A stretch of DNA of 5,758 bases, taken from NCBI GenBank assembly GCA_947306845.1, contig CAMZHP010000228.1, positions 1 to 5,758 of the forward strand. Reading direction: 5' to 3'. This stretch comes from an uncultured Prevotellaceae bacterium (lineage in GTDB: Bacteria; Bacteroidota; Bacteroidia; Bacteroidales; Bacteroidaceae). A program made the position numbers and the translations under genes. Below, piece after piece: positions 1 through 5,758 of this stretch; within the stretch, counting starts at the first letter, position 1, and each line of letters starts with the position of its first letter. A model generated the notes under the pieces. The model made no database searches. It had not been told where the DNA came from and saw nothing but the letters and a program-made list of their open reading frames with translations.

Positions 1-142
1 CAGCGACTCCATTTACACCGCCACTACCAATGCTGTTGAGCGAATGGCAGACCGCTCCACATCTTCCTCAGGTTTCTCGAACTATTCGTCAATCGGCGGC
101 GGTGGCGGCTACTCCGGCGGCGGTGGCGGCGGCGGAAGATAA
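1..142 (+). CDS. C-terminal end of a Ser/Gly-rich-tailed protein, possibly DUF2207/TPM-type membrane protein (partial)
   Basis: The frame that starts at base 2 is open from the window edge to a TAA at 140-142 and encodes 46 residues. The first part is polar and Ser/Thr-rich (SDSIYTATTNAVERMADRS). The end is almost pure glycine in two blocks, GGGGGYS and then GGGGGGGR. Tails of this kind, a Ser-rich linker followed by a poly-Gly end with one aromatic residue, are typical of DUF2207 predicted membrane proteins and some TPM-domain (YgcG-like) proteins. No catalytic or membrane domain lies inside the window, so the family call rests on the tail alone and could be wrong; any secreted or surface protein with a Gly-rich end is an alternative. 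The reading frame itself is well supported because the Ser/Gly composition is coherent up to the stop. It ends 8 bp before the stop codon of the convergent transporter gene. Confidence 0.5.
   Translation, partial: SDSIYTATTNAVERMADRSTSSSGFSNYSSIGGGGGYSGGGGGGGR
95..130 (+). repeat. Imperfect tandem Gly-codon repeat
   Basis: The 15-base unit GGCGGCGGTGGCGGC occurs at 95-109 and again at 116-130, offset by 21 bases, so the reading frame is kept. Both copies encode five glycines and are separated by Tyr-Ser codons. The repeat lies inside the poly-Gly tail of the partial gene. It is best read as low-complexity protein coding, with possible in-frame length variation by slippage. Confidence 0.7.
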
Positions 143-150
143 CCGCCCTC

Positions 151-1407
151 TCACACTATCGGTTTGTTGGGCTTGATGAAAGTGAAGAGGACGGCGCTTA
201 TCAGCAGCATCACGGCGATCATGTACAGAGGCAGGTTGTAGTTGCCCGAAGACTCGACCAGGATGCCGAAGATGATGCCGCAGAAGAATCCGCCAATGTT
301 GCCGGCGGTGTTCATCGCACCGGAGATAGTGCCGGCATGCTGCTTGCCGATGTCGATGCATAAGGCCCAGGCACTCGGAAGCATCAGGTCGAATATGCCG
401 AAACAGAGTGAGAGGAAGACAAAGACAGCCATCTTGCCGGGAATAAATGCAGCGAGGAACATACATACGGCGGAGACGGCGAGGGAAGTGGAACCCAATG
501 CCTTGCGCCCGATGTTGACGCCATATCGGGAGGACAGGCGATCGGTGAGATAACCACCGCTGATGTTGCCTATCATGCTCATCACAAAGGGAACTGCCAC
601 GGCGTATGTCAGTTCGCTCTTGTCAAAGCCCCGACCCAGTTCCATAAACGTGGGAAACCAACTGAAGAAAAACCAACTTCCAAAGGCATAGAAGAAATAC
701 ATGGCGCAGATAATCCAGAACTGGCTGGAATGAAGAATCTTGCGCCAGGGGATGCTGGTCTTCGCGGAGGCGTCTTTGGCTTTTGTTGCCGAAGAGACCT
801 CATCCGACAGAGCTGCTGTCGTTGGGGCAGGACTGTCTCCGGTTGCCACAGGACGGTCGCGGTAGCAGAAATACCATACGGCGGCCCATATCATGCCAAG
901 GACACCCAACAGATAGAAGGCTGACCGCCAGCCCATCCATGCCATCACGGGAATGACCACGAAGGGGGTGAGGGCACCGCCCAGTCGGCTCGCTGCCCAT
1001 ACGTAGCCCTGCGCCTTGCCGACTTCCTCTTTGGGAAACCAGCGGCTGATGACACCTGTGGAGCATGGTGAACTGCCCGCCTCGCCGATGCCGAACAAGA
1101 AGCGGATGGCAATCAGCGACGCAAGGCCACCTGCCATGCCTGTGAAGCAGGTGAACAGCGACCACCACATCACAATCAGCGTGAGCACCTTTCGGTGGCC
1201 ATGGCGGTCGCCGAAAGCACCCATTGGAATCTGCATCAGCCCATAGGAGAGGATAAAGGCGCTCTGCACCCATCCCCACTGTGAGGCGGACAGATGGAGG
1301 TCGTGCATGATCGACGACCCTGCCACGCTGATGTTGATGCGGTCGAGAAAGGTCACCATGCCCAGCAGTACGAGCATGGTGAGGATGGCGTGGCGGTTCT
1401 TCATCAT
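151..1407 (-). CDS. Major facilitator superfamily transporter, anion:cation symporter (ACS) type
   Basis: Complete 418-residue inner-membrane transporter, a normal length for 12-helix MFS proteins. It likely imports an organic anion (sugar acid or dicarboxylate) with protons; the substrate cannot be read from the sequence. Helix 1 carries the ACS-type Asp-Arg pair D22-R23 in FLDRINISVAG. MFS motif A is GDRHGHRK (66-73). Helix 4 has GIGEAGSSP with E109, matching the acidic residue used for proton coupling in the D-galactonate transporter DgoT (family knowledge). A hydrophilic loop at about 183-223, with Ala, Ser, Thr and Lys, separates the two six-helix halves. After it come PWRKIL and a helix ending in WFPTF...GRG (250-260), typical of the second half of ACS members. 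The start is the first of two adjacent ATG codons. It overlaps the stop of the upstream racemase gene by 4 bases, so the two genes are probably translationally coupled. All arginines are CGN codons. No signal of truncation. Confidence 0.88.
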   Translation of the reverse strand: MMKNRHAILTMLVLLGMVTFLDRINISVAGSSIMHDLHLSASQWGWVQSAFILSYGLMQIPMGAFGDRHGHRKVLTLIVMWWSLFTCFTGMAGGLASLIAIRFLFGIGEAGSSPCSTGVISRWFPKEEVGKAQGYVWAASRLGGALTPFVVIPVMAWMGWRSAFYLLGVLGMIWAAVWYFCYRDRPVATGDSPAPTTAALSDEVSSATKAKDASAKTSIPWRKILHSSQFWIICAMYFFYAFGSWFFFSWFPTFMELGRGFDKSELTYAVAVPFVMSMIGNISGGYLTDRLSSRYGVNIGRKALGSTSLAVSAVCMFLAAFIPGKMAVFVFLSLCFGIFDLMLPSAWALCIDIGKQHAGTISGAMNTAGNIGGFFCGIIFGILVESSGNYNLPLYMIAVMLLISAVLFTFIKPNKPIV

Positions 1408-2066
1408 TCGTCGATATGCAGGAAGTCACGCAAGCCTTTCACACCGAGAACGGGACTCGACAGGACGGGCTTGCCCGTGATGTCGGAGAGACGCTCTTCC
1501 ATGCGAGCCACAGAACCTTGGGCGAGCACGAACAGATCTACCTCGTCGGCAATCTTGGCGGCTGCCTCGGCGATGAGCCGGTCGTGAGTCTCGCCGTCGC
1601 CAGACTGTCCGGCTTGGAAAGCACCCGCAGCCAATCCGTCAACCAATGTCACCTGGCGCCCTGCCTCCTTGGCGGCTCGCTCCAACAGGCGGCGTGTGGG
1701 GGCGAGCGTTGTGGGTAGGGTGGAAATGACGCCGATGCGGTCGGCTTCTGCCACAGCCTTGGCTGCCATCGGGTAGTCGATACGGAAAACGGGGATGGGG
1801 GCGATGGTGTTGCCCATGTCGGCGATGTCGCCCACCGACGAACAGGTGTTGAACACCACATCGGCTCCTCCATCGGCGGCTGCCGTGTAATATGATAACA
1901 GACGGCGGCGCACGGCAGGCGTCACGCCATCGTTGGCTATCACTTCCTGTATCAGACTGTCGTCGGCGATATGGTTGAGCTTCACCTCGGGCAGATACTT
2001 CTTGAAAATCTCGGTCAGCGGCCCCACAAGGGCCATCGCGGTGTGTACACAGGTTACTCGTTTCAT
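1404..2066 (-). CDS. Asp/Glu racemase-superfamily protein (single conserved catalytic Cys)
   Basis: Complete 220-residue cytoplasmic protein, the usual size for the Asp/Glu/hydantoin racemase superfamily. These enzymes racemize, isomerize or decarboxylate small acids without a cofactor, using two active-site cysteines, one per half. The first half has the N-terminal strand RVTCVHT, then ADVVFNTCSSVG with the nucleophile-position C75. The middle strand is IGVISTLPTT (111-120). The second half has DLFVLAQGSVARME, where the position normally holding the second Cys is Q183-G184, followed by GKPVLSSPVLGV. The loss of the second Cys means classical two-base racemization is not expected. The closest relatives I recall are annotated only as aspartate/glutamate racemase family, so substrate and reaction are open. 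First gene of the operon, directly followed by an organic-anion transporter, so a role on the imported compound is likely (inference). The ATG at 2066-2064 begins just after an AT-rich promoter region. All Arg codons are CGN. Confidence 0.85.
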   Translation of the reverse strand: MKRVTCVHTAMALVGPLTEIFKKYLPEVKLNHIADDSLIQEVIANDGVTPAVRRRLLSYYTAAADGGADVVFNTCSSVGDIADMGNTIAPIPVFRIDYPMAAKAVAEADRIGVISTLPTTLAPTRRLLERAAKEAGRQVTLVDGLAAGAFQAGQSGDGETHDRLIAEAAAKIADEVDLFVLAQGSVARMEERLSDITGKPVLSSPVLGVKGLRDFLHIDE

Positions 2067-2092
2067 TTTGGACAGTATTTAGGTTTACGCAT
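2063..2092 (-). other. Possible nine-codon upstream ORF (MRKPKYCPK) overlapping the racemase start
   Basis: Upstream of the racemase there is an ATG at 2092-2090, out of frame with it, that reads nine codons, MRKPKYCPK, and stops at TGA 2065-2063. That stop overlaps the racemase ATG as ATGA, the same arrangement used between the racemase and transporter genes. If the predicted promoter is right, transcription starts only a few bases before this ATG, making it nearly leaderless. It could be a coupling or leader peptide, or a chance ORF. The small size means it cannot be supported by composition. Confidence 0.2.
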
Positions 2093-2100
2093 GGTGATGA

Positions 2101-2108
2101 CAAAGGTA
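2101..2108 (-). promoter_or_regulatory. Predicted Bacteroidetes -7 promoter element for the racemase-transporter operon
   Basis: On the minus strand the bases read TACCTTTG, a full match to the Bacteroidetes -7 consensus TAnnTTTG, lying 34 bases before the racemase ATG. No TTTG is found at the expected -33 distance; the upstream DNA is simply AT-rich. Transcription would start around 2094-2096. Confidence 0.55.
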
Positions 2109-2118
2109 TAGAAAAATA

Positions 2119-2150
2119 TTTTATAAATTGACGATTTATTTGTAATTTTG
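2119..2150 (+). promoter_or_regulatory. Predicted Bacteroidetes promoter for the nuclease-helicase gene
   Basis: TAATTTTG at 2143-2150 is a full match to TAnnTTTG. A TTTT at 2119-2122, with exactly 20 bp between, is a three-of-four match to the -33 element TTTG. The start site would lie near 2155, giving a leader of roughly 55 bases that is A-rich and has no Shine-Dalgarno sequence, as is usual in this phylum. Confidence 0.55.
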
Positions 2151-2155
2151 TCACC

Positions 2156-2191
2156 AAAAGAATAAAAGAATTGCATCATCAATAATCAATA
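2156..2191 (+). repeat. Two short tandem repeats in the helicase leader
   Basis: AAAAGAAT occurs twice back to back at 2156-2171, and after six bases ATCAATA occurs twice back to back at 2178-2191. Both lie between the predicted start of transcription and the ATG at 2212. They have only two copies each, so chance in AT-rich DNA is possible. Confidence 0.5.
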
Positions 2192-2211
2192 AAGCCAGAA
2201 ACAAAAGACAC

Positions 2212-5200
2212 ATGGAAAACTCCCACCAACTTAGGGCACTGTCTATTTTTGAGGATATCCGCGATTTGTTGAATACTGAGCAGGAAGACATCCGCTGCAG
2301 GTATGACCGTCTTTATGTCGTTTTCATTGAGGTGCTCAATGAGCAGACCGCGACGAGCGCACTCACTTTCTCAGGGCCGTTTTCCAAACTCGACTATGTG
2401 TGCCGCGTGATGGATTACCCGATGGCTGACCTTCAGCGGCTCAATGCGTTCAGATGCCGCGCCAGTCAGACGGACTCCTGTGATGAGGCCACACTGACGC
2501 AGGAGTGGAAATACGATGTGAAGACGGTGTGCCATTTCGTGACGAAGGTATATGGCATCCAACTGCCTGAGGACCTGCGCCGACTGCTGCCTGCTGCCTA
2601 CTCGCCGCAACCTTTCAAGGGGGTGTCGGAAGACTGCATCAGGGCGGTGGTGCGGGCGGTGGAAAATAATATGCTCATCGTGCAGTCCATCGATGGTGAC
2701 ATGCGCTCAGTCAAAGTGGCATGTGCGGAGCCAGACTCTCCCTTCGGCGACTTCTCCTATATGAAAGACCTGGTGAGGGTGGGCGATAGGGTCAATGTCA
2801 TCCGACCTTCCCTCAGAGATGGCGTATATCATCCGCAACTAATTGTGTTTCAACCAGATTTCTTTGTGGATATTTCGTCAATTGCTGGTTGTTTTGAGGA
2901 TTATGGCAACACACCATACATCTATCTCGTCAATATGCTTGCCCCCTCGGCGAACAGCATGGCTCTCCTCTTTGGTAACTTCGCCAGTCAACTGCTCGAC
3001 GAGGCTATCCATCAGGGAGGACACCCAATGGAATATGTCAAAAGCCTCAGAACTTTTTTCCGACACAATGCACTCAAACTGTCAACATGCCCCGACATGA
3101 ACAATCAACTCTTCCATGAAGATGCGAAAAGACAGAGACGCATCATACAGGGTATGGTGAACGTGGCGTTCACGCAGATACCTGGTTATGATGCCGCCCA
3201 AGTGTTGCTCGAACCCTCGTTCTTCTGCGAAATGCTGGGCATTCAGGGACGTATGGACCTTCTGCAGGAGGACATGAAAGTGCTCATCGAACAGAAGTCG
3301 GGCAAGATGTACTACATGGGAGGGCATGTGGAGAAACACTATGTGCAGGTGTTGCTCTACAGGGCGCTGCTACACTACAACTATCATATCCCCAACAGGC
3401 AAGTCAACAGTTTCCTGCTTTATTCCAAGTATGAGAAAGGGCTCCTCGCAGAGGGACCGGCTCCCAAACTCTTGGCAGAGGCGATGAGAGTGCGCAACCA
3501 GGTGGTGGCCCTGATGCTCATGTTGGCGGAAGGCGAGGGGAGGGGCATCTATGGCTCACTCACCCCAGATAGCCTCAAGACCAAACCAGTCAATGAGAAC
3601 TTTTGGTTGGGCTCCATCTTGCCCAAATTGGAGAAGGTGCTGCGTCCTATCCAAAATGCCGAGCCGCTGGTGGCTGATTATTTCTACCGTATGCTGGCTT
3701 TCGTCGCTCGCGAACATGTGCTCTCCAAAATCGGCACACCAGCCAAGGAGGCGAGCGGATTGTCTGCCCTGTGGAATTCATCCGCTGAAGAGAAAAGGGC
3801 GGCGGGAAGCATTCTTGACTCCCTGCGCATCACCCAACTGAATGATGAAGGCAAGGAAAACGGCATCGGTGAGGTGGTGCTGTCGAGGTCTGAACAGGAG
3901 GACAGCCTGCCCAATTTCCGAGAGGGCGACATCGTGGTGCTGTATCCGTACGAAGAGGGAAAACAGCCCAATGCCACACAGACGATGGTCATCAGATGCT
4001 CGCTCACCCATCTTACACCCGACAGCGTGACGCTGAGGCTGAGAGCTCCACAGAAAAACACATCGGTGTTCAAACTGAAGGAGGAAAAGGTGAGGTGGGC
4101 CATTGAGCATGATTCCATGGAGTCTTCATTCACCTCGTTGTACAAGTCTGTGGCATCGGTGCTCACGGCATTGCCAGACAGGCAGCAGCTGTTGCTGGCA
4201 CAGAGAGCTCCAAGGGTTGACACGGACCGCCAACCAATAGGGACATACGGCGCTTTTGACGAGATGATACGCAGGTTTGTCAGGGCAGAGGACTTTTTCA
4301 TCCTCATCGGACCGCCGGGAACGGGAAAGACATCCCACGGCCTGGTGAACATGCTGCAGGAGGAACTGGCTGAGGGTGGTTCCGTGCTCCTGCTCTCTTA
4401 TACCAACAGGGCGGTGAATGAGATTTGCTCCAAACTGGTGGAGCACGGTATCGACTTCCTGCGCTTGGGCAACAGTGCGACATGTCCGGAGGAATACCGC
4501 GACCATGTGGTGGGGCCGAGGGCGGAGACCCTGGGCAACGTGGCTCAGGTGAGGGATATGCTTGTCTCGGCGGAAGTGGTGGTGGCTACCACGGCGACCA
4601 TGCTGGGCAATACGGATCTGTTCTCACTGCGCGATTTCTCCTTAGCCATCATTGATGAGGCATCACAGATTCTCGAACCTCATCTGCTGGGTATCCTCTG
4701 CGCTCAGCACAGGGGAGGGAATGCGGTCAGAAAATTCGTGCTCATCGGCGACCACAAGCAGTTGCCTGCTGTCGTTCAGCAAACGGAGGAGGCATCGAAA
4801 GTGACAGAAAAGACGTTGAATGATATGGGCTTGGTCAACTGCAGGCTGTCGTTGTTTGAGCGGTTGCTCCATGCGTGCAGGGACAAGGACGGGTGTGTCT
4901 TTCAATTTGGCAAACAAGGCAGGATGCACCATGATGTGGCAATGTTTCCCAACCAATCGTTCTACCATGGCAGCCTCGATGAGGTGCCGCTGGCTCATCA
5001 GAGGTGTGCTCTTTCGTTTGCCCAGGTGGAGAAAGACAATGCCATGCAGCAGTTGCTGGCATCGCACAGGGTGATATTTGCTGCCGTCTGGCCGGAAAAA
5101 ATGACTGGATATGGAAAGACCAACCACGAGGAGGCGGCGGTTATCGCCAGAATAGCGAGGGAAATCTACATGTTGTATGCCAACAACGGAAAACCGTTCC

Positions 5201-5583
5201 AGCCCAAGGAGACGATAGGGGTCATCGTGCCCTACAGACATCAGATTGCTGCCATTCAGAAGCAGTTGAAACAGACAGGTATTGCCTCACTGATGGATAT
5301 CGACATCGATACCGTGGAGCGCTTCCAGGGGAGCCAGCGTGAGGTCATCATCTATGGTTTCACCATCCAGCGCTATTCTCAACTGGATTTCCTGACAGCG
5401 AACATCTTTGAGGAGGAAGGGGCTGTCATCGACCGAAAGCTCAATGTGGCGCTCACCCGGGCCCGAGAGCAGATGGTGGTGGTGGGCAATCCTGACTTGC
5501 TAAAGCATGTGCACGTGTTCCGCCATCTCATCGAGCACGTCAAGGAGCATGGTTGCTATATTGATGCCCGAGAATTCAGATAA
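2212..5583 (+). CDS. Dna2-like PD-(D/E)XK nuclease fused to SF1 (Upf1/Dna2-type) DNA helicase
   Basis: Complete 1123-residue protein that probably unwinds and cleaves DNA ends or flaps in the cytoplasm. Residues 1-140 are unrecognised. About 144-222 look OB-like, with LVRVGDRVNVIRP and PDFFVDIS. A PD-(D/E)XK nuclease follows: GRMDLL with D349, IEQK with E360 and K362, then Q379-VLL-Y383, the RecB/Cas4/Dna2 QxxxY motif. No Cys occurs between 384 and 595, so the Fe-S cluster of Dna2 and Cas4 appears absent. A beta-barrel of Upf1 type begins near FREGDIVVLYPY (569-580). The helicase motifs are GPPGTGKTS (700-708, K706), SYTNRAVNEI (729-738), DEAS (815-818), GDHKQLPA (846-853), QGRMHH (902-907), VPYRHQ (1006-1011), DTVERFQGSQRE (1033-1044) and ALTRARE (1080-1086). 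All catalytic motifs look intact. The ATG at 2212 follows an A-rich leader. It is a single-gene unit, unlike its neighbours in using many AGA/AGG codons. Repair, replication or phage defence are all possible. Confidence 0.9.
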   Translation: MENSHQLRALSIFEDIRDLLNTEQEDIRCRYDRLYVVFIEVLNEQTATSALTFSGPFSKLDYVCRVMDYPMADLQRLNAFRCRASQTDSCDEATLTQEWKYDVKTVCHFVTKVYGIQLPEDLRRLLPAAYSPQPFKGVSEDCIRAVVRAVENNMLIVQSIDGDMRSVKVACAEPDSPFGDFSYMKDLVRVGDRVNVIRPSLRDGVYHPQLIVFQPDFFVDISSIAGCFEDYGNTPYIYLVNMLAPSANSMALLFGNFASQLLDEAIHQGGHPMEYVKSLRTFFRHNALKLSTCPDMNNQLFHEDAKRQRRIIQGMVNVAFTQIPGYDAAQVLLEPSFFCEMLGIQGRMDLLQEDMKVLIEQKSGKMYYMGGHVEKHYVQVLLYRALLHYNYHIPNRQVNSFLLYSKYEKGLLAEGPAPKLLAEAMRVRNQVVALMLMLAEGEGRGIYGSLTPDSLKTKPVNENFWLGSILPKLEKVLRPIQNAEPLVADYFYRMLAFVAREHVLSKIGTPAKEASGLSALWNSSAEEKRAAGSILDSLRITQLNDEGKENGIGEVVLSRSEQEDSLPNFREGDIVVLYPYEEGKQPNATQTMVIRCSLTHLTPDSVTLRLRAPQKNTSVFKLKEEKVRWAIEHDSMESSFTSLYKSVASVLTALPDRQQLLLAQRAPRVDTDRQPIGTYGAFDEMIRRFVRAEDFFILIGPPGTGKTSHGLVNMLQEELAEGGSVLLLSYTNRAVNEICSKLVEHGIDFLRLGNSATCPEEYRDHVVGPRAETLGNVAQVRDMLVSAEVVVATTATMLGNTDLFSLRDFSLAIIDEASQILEPHLLGILCAQHRGGNAVRKFVLIGDHKQLPAVVQQTEEASKVTEKTLNDMGLVNCRLSLFERLLHACRDKDGCVFQFGKQGRMHHDVAMFPNQSFYHGSLDEVPLAHQRCALSFAQVEKDNAMQQLLASHRVIFAAVWPEKMTGYGKTNHEEAAVIARIAREIYMLYANNGKPFQPKETIGVIVPYRHQIAAIQKQLKQTGIASLMDIDIDTVERFQGSQREVIIYGFTIQRYSQLDFLTANIFEEEGAVIDRKLNVALTRAREQMVVVGNPDLLKHVHVFRHLIEHVKEHGCYIDAREFR

Positions 5584-5592
5584 CCGTTTCTG

Positions 5593-5758
5593 CTACATTT
5601 TCAATGCGGCAGCGGTGCGGGCGGCCAGGCGGGCGTTGTTGAGCACCAGCTGGATGTTGCTGTCCAGGCTGTCGCCACCGGTCAGGTCCTTGATGCGGGC
5701 ATGGAGGAAGGGCGTGATGGCCTTGCCGTGAATGCCCTGGGCGTTCGCTTCGGCGACC
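5593..5758 (-). CDS. psuG: Pseudouridine-5'-phosphate glycosidase, C-terminal end (partial)
   Basis: On the minus strand, from the window edge to the TAG at 5595-5593, 54 codons encode the C-terminus of PsuG (YeiN family, indigoidine synthase A-like). This enzyme splits pseudouridine 5'-phosphate into uracil and ribose 5-phosphate, the second step of pseudouridine breakdown after the kinase PsuK. Recognisable family features are AQGIHGKAITPFL, then LTGGDSLDSNIQLV and NNARLAARTA, which match the conserved end of PsuG proteins from memory. The active-site Lys and Mn-binding residues lie outside the window. A psuK-like kinase or nucleoside transporter would be expected upstream, beyond the right edge. 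The gene converges with the nuclease-helicase gene, with 9 bp between the two stop codons. Confidence 0.9.
   Translation of the reverse strand, partial: VAEANAQGIHGKAITPFLHARIKDLTGGDSLDSNIQLVLNNARLAARTAAALKM

Larger units (their letters stand above)
2099..2152. repeat. Inverted repeat GACAAA...TTTGTC framing the divergent promoters
   Basis: GACAAA at 2099-2104 and TTTGTC at 2147-2152 are inverted copies. Each is the end of a predicted -7 element on its own strand, so both promoters read TAnnTTTGTC. The symmetry may simply reflect two consensus promoters rather than a protein-binding operator. Confidence 0.4.

Noticed and set aside
89..466. 125-codon minus-strand ORF across the Gly-rich tail and transporter end
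   Set aside because: Its Ala-rich C-terminus is only the complement of Gly-codon repeats; no domain seen.
800..1429. 209-codon minus-strand ORF overlapping the transporter and racemase end
   Set aside because: Rich in His, Arg and Pro with no membrane or domain pattern; it is the shadow of the MFS gene in another frame.
1639..2157. Minus-strand ORF crossing the racemase promoter region
   Set aside because: Different frame from the racemase, Arg/His-rich after the overlap, and it would begin upstream of the predicted promoter.
2811..2930. Locally AT-richer stretch within the nuclease-helicase gene as a recombination boundary
   Set aside because: The frame and the protein pattern (PDFFVDIS into the following segment) continue without a break, and the shift is too short to interpret.
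3684..4352. 222-codon ORF antisense to the nuclease-helicase
   Set aside because: The opposite strand encodes the barrel and Walker A regions of a clear helicase; the antisense product is low-complexity Ser-rich and has no recognisable motif.
4663..5241. 192-codon ORF antisense to the helicase core
   Set aside because: It mirrors conserved helicase motifs on the plus strand and shows no domain of its own.
5584..5640. Possible terminator hairpin after the nuclease-helicase
   Set aside because: GC-rich bases here are psuG codons; I found no stem followed by a T-run in either direction.

Overview
The window suggests a member of the Bacteroidota, probably Bacteroidales (a Prevotella-like organism would fit, but this is inference). 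The evidence is two AT-rich promoter matches to the Bacteroidetes -7 consensus (TAnnTTTG) on opposite strands of one intergenic region, A-rich leaders without a Shine-Dalgarno sequence, and moderately GC-rich coding DNA around AT-rich spacers. No RNA gene, CRISPR array, insertion sequence or prophage gene is visible.

Layout from left to right. (1) Positions 1-142, plus strand: the last 46 codons of a protein with a Ser/Gly-rich tail, of the kind seen at the end of DUF2207/TPM-type membrane proteins. (2) Positions 151-2066, minus strand: a two-gene operon. An Asp/Glu racemase-superfamily enzyme is followed, with a 4-base stop/start overlap, by a 12-helix major facilitator transporter of the anion:cation symporter (ACS) type. 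Together they look like uptake plus conversion of a small organic acid whose identity cannot be read from the sequence. (3) Positions 2067-2211: a 145-bp AT-rich divergent promoter region. (4) Positions 2212-5583, plus strand: a complete 1123-residue Dna2-like protein that joins a PD-(D/E)XK nuclease to an SF1 Upf1/Dna2-type helicase. It is the most notable gene here. (5) Positions 5593-5758, minus strand: the last 54 codons of pseudouridine-5'-phosphate glycosidase (psuG).

The genes do not form one pathway. The racemase/transporter pair and the psuG end are metabolic. The nuclease-helicase stands alone, is transcribed away from the racemase operon, and converges on psuG. It also differs from its neighbours in arginine codon choice: more than half AGA/AGG, against none in the racemase and transporter. 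This fits separate ancestry or weak selection for expression. Both outer gene junctions are tail-to-tail with only 8-9 bp between stop codons, so no dedicated terminators fit there.
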